From Sedimentisphaerales bacterium (GTDB taxonomy: Bacteria; Planctomycetota; Phycisphaerae; Sedimentisphaerales; SG8-4), in contig JAFGCA010000771.1 of assembly GCA_016932895.1 (NCBI GenBank), forward strand, positions 1-5,475: DNA of 5,475 bases, in the 5' to 3' direction. Positions 5,385 through 5,475 of the stretch are shown in pieces. Under the pieces are notes generated by a model that worked only from the letters and a program-made list of their open reading frames with translations, had not been told where the DNA came from and did not search any database. The first letter of the stretch is position 1. Each line of letters begins with the position of its first letter. The position numbers and the translations under genes were made by a program.

Positions 5385-5414
5385 GGGCGCCATGCTTATG
5401 CTGGCATAAGCATG
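5385..5414 (+). repeat. REP copy 4 (right, plus orientation)
   Basis: GGGCGCC head (5385-5391), then a perfect 11-bp stem CATGCTTATGC (5391-5401) with GCATAAGCATG (5404-5414) and loop TG. It aligns without gaps to copy 2 at 20 of 28 positions; most stem differences are paired. It ends 10 bp from the stop codon of the minus-strand gene at the window edge, the extragenic 3' position typical for REPs, where it could also protect that mRNA. Confidence 0.83.
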
Positions 5415-5424
5415 CCTGTCTGTA

Positions 5425-5475
5425 TCACTTGTACATCGCCGGCAGGTCTTCCATGAAGAGCGTCAGGGGGTCGGC
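5425..5475 (-). CDS. 3' end of an unidentified gene (partial, runs off window)
   Basis: On the minus strand the last 51 bases read as 16 sense codons, ADPLTLFMEDLPAMYK, followed by TGA (5427-5425). Fifteen of the sixteen codons end in G or C, matching the coding bias of the neighbouring genes, and the peptide looks like a natural C-terminus. The frame continues out of the window. Too little is present to name a family. It converges with the RAYT gene across REP copies 3 and 4. Confidence 0.55.
   Translation of the reverse strand, partial: ADPLTLFMEDLPAMYK

Larger units (their letters stand above)
4487..5414. mobile_element. REP/RAYT locus: Y1-type transposase flanked by paired REP palindromes
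   Basis: A RAYT gene sits between two pairs of short palindromes. Left: one on the minus strand (4571-4542) and one on the plus strand (4678-4705). Right: one minus (5352-5323) and one plus (5385-5414). A degenerate head-only copy may lie at 4487. Known RAYTs are usually single-copy, flanked by REP sequences, and thought to spread or process them through single-stranded hairpins rather than to move as ordinary insertion sequences. No target duplication or classical terminal inverted repeat is visible. A small dyad, GTCACG-TTAC-CGTGAC (4469-4484), lies just outside on the left. Exact element ends cannot be set from one copy. Confidence 0.75.

Noticed and set aside
4542..5414. CRISPR-like array
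   Set aside because: The repeats are few, palindromic, in alternating orientation and unevenly spaced around a transposase; they fit REP sequences, not CRISPR.

Overview
The window looks like a chromosomal piece of a GC-rich, Gram-negative-type bacterium that has a PEP-CTERM/exosortase surface system and many secreted carbohydrate-related proteins. The best guess is Planctomycetota (Phycisphaerae-like). This is inferred from the two VPEP(A/V)T-type sorting tails, the DUF5010-like glycosidase-fold protein, the style of the RAYT transposase and the strong GC bias at third codon positions. No rRNA or tRNA marker is present to confirm it.

Layout. Bases 1-1242 (+) hold the 3' part of a DUF5010-like (beta/alpha)-barrel protein with a C-terminal beta-sandwich, probably cut by the window edge. 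A small putative lipoprotein gene (1758-1255, -) converges on it with a 12-bp gap and has its own candidate promoter. About 740 bp without a credible gene follow (1759-2497). This stretch holds a short direct repeat and, at 2385-2455, a cluster of hairpins, some mutually exclusive, that ends in a terminator-like stem and T run. A clear sigma70-type promoter (2498-2526, TTGACA-N17-TACACT) then opens a transcription unit: a leader of about 290 nt carrying the exact 9-mer TGGGGGGTG three times, two tandem PEP-CTERM protein genes (2820-3587 and 3685-4359), and a strong rho-independent terminator (4389-4427). Both proteins have a signal peptide, a secreted body and a PEP-CTERM anchor, so they should be exported and processed by an exosortase encoded elsewhere.

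The right third (about 4487-5414) is a REP/RAYT locus. A Y1-transposase-family protein (RAYT; HVH motif and catalytic Tyr visible) is flanked on each side by two short imperfect palindromes in alternating orientation. Read on the proper strand, all four fit one ungapped 28-nt model: a GYGCC head, an 11-bp stem and a 2-nt loop. Stem differences between copies are compensatory. The two left copies share loop GA and the two right copies share loop TG. This is the most interesting signal in the window and looks like a self-contained REP family with its cognate RAYT. The last 51 bases, on the minus strand, are the 3' end of another gene whose body lies outside the window; the final REP copy sits just past its stop codon.
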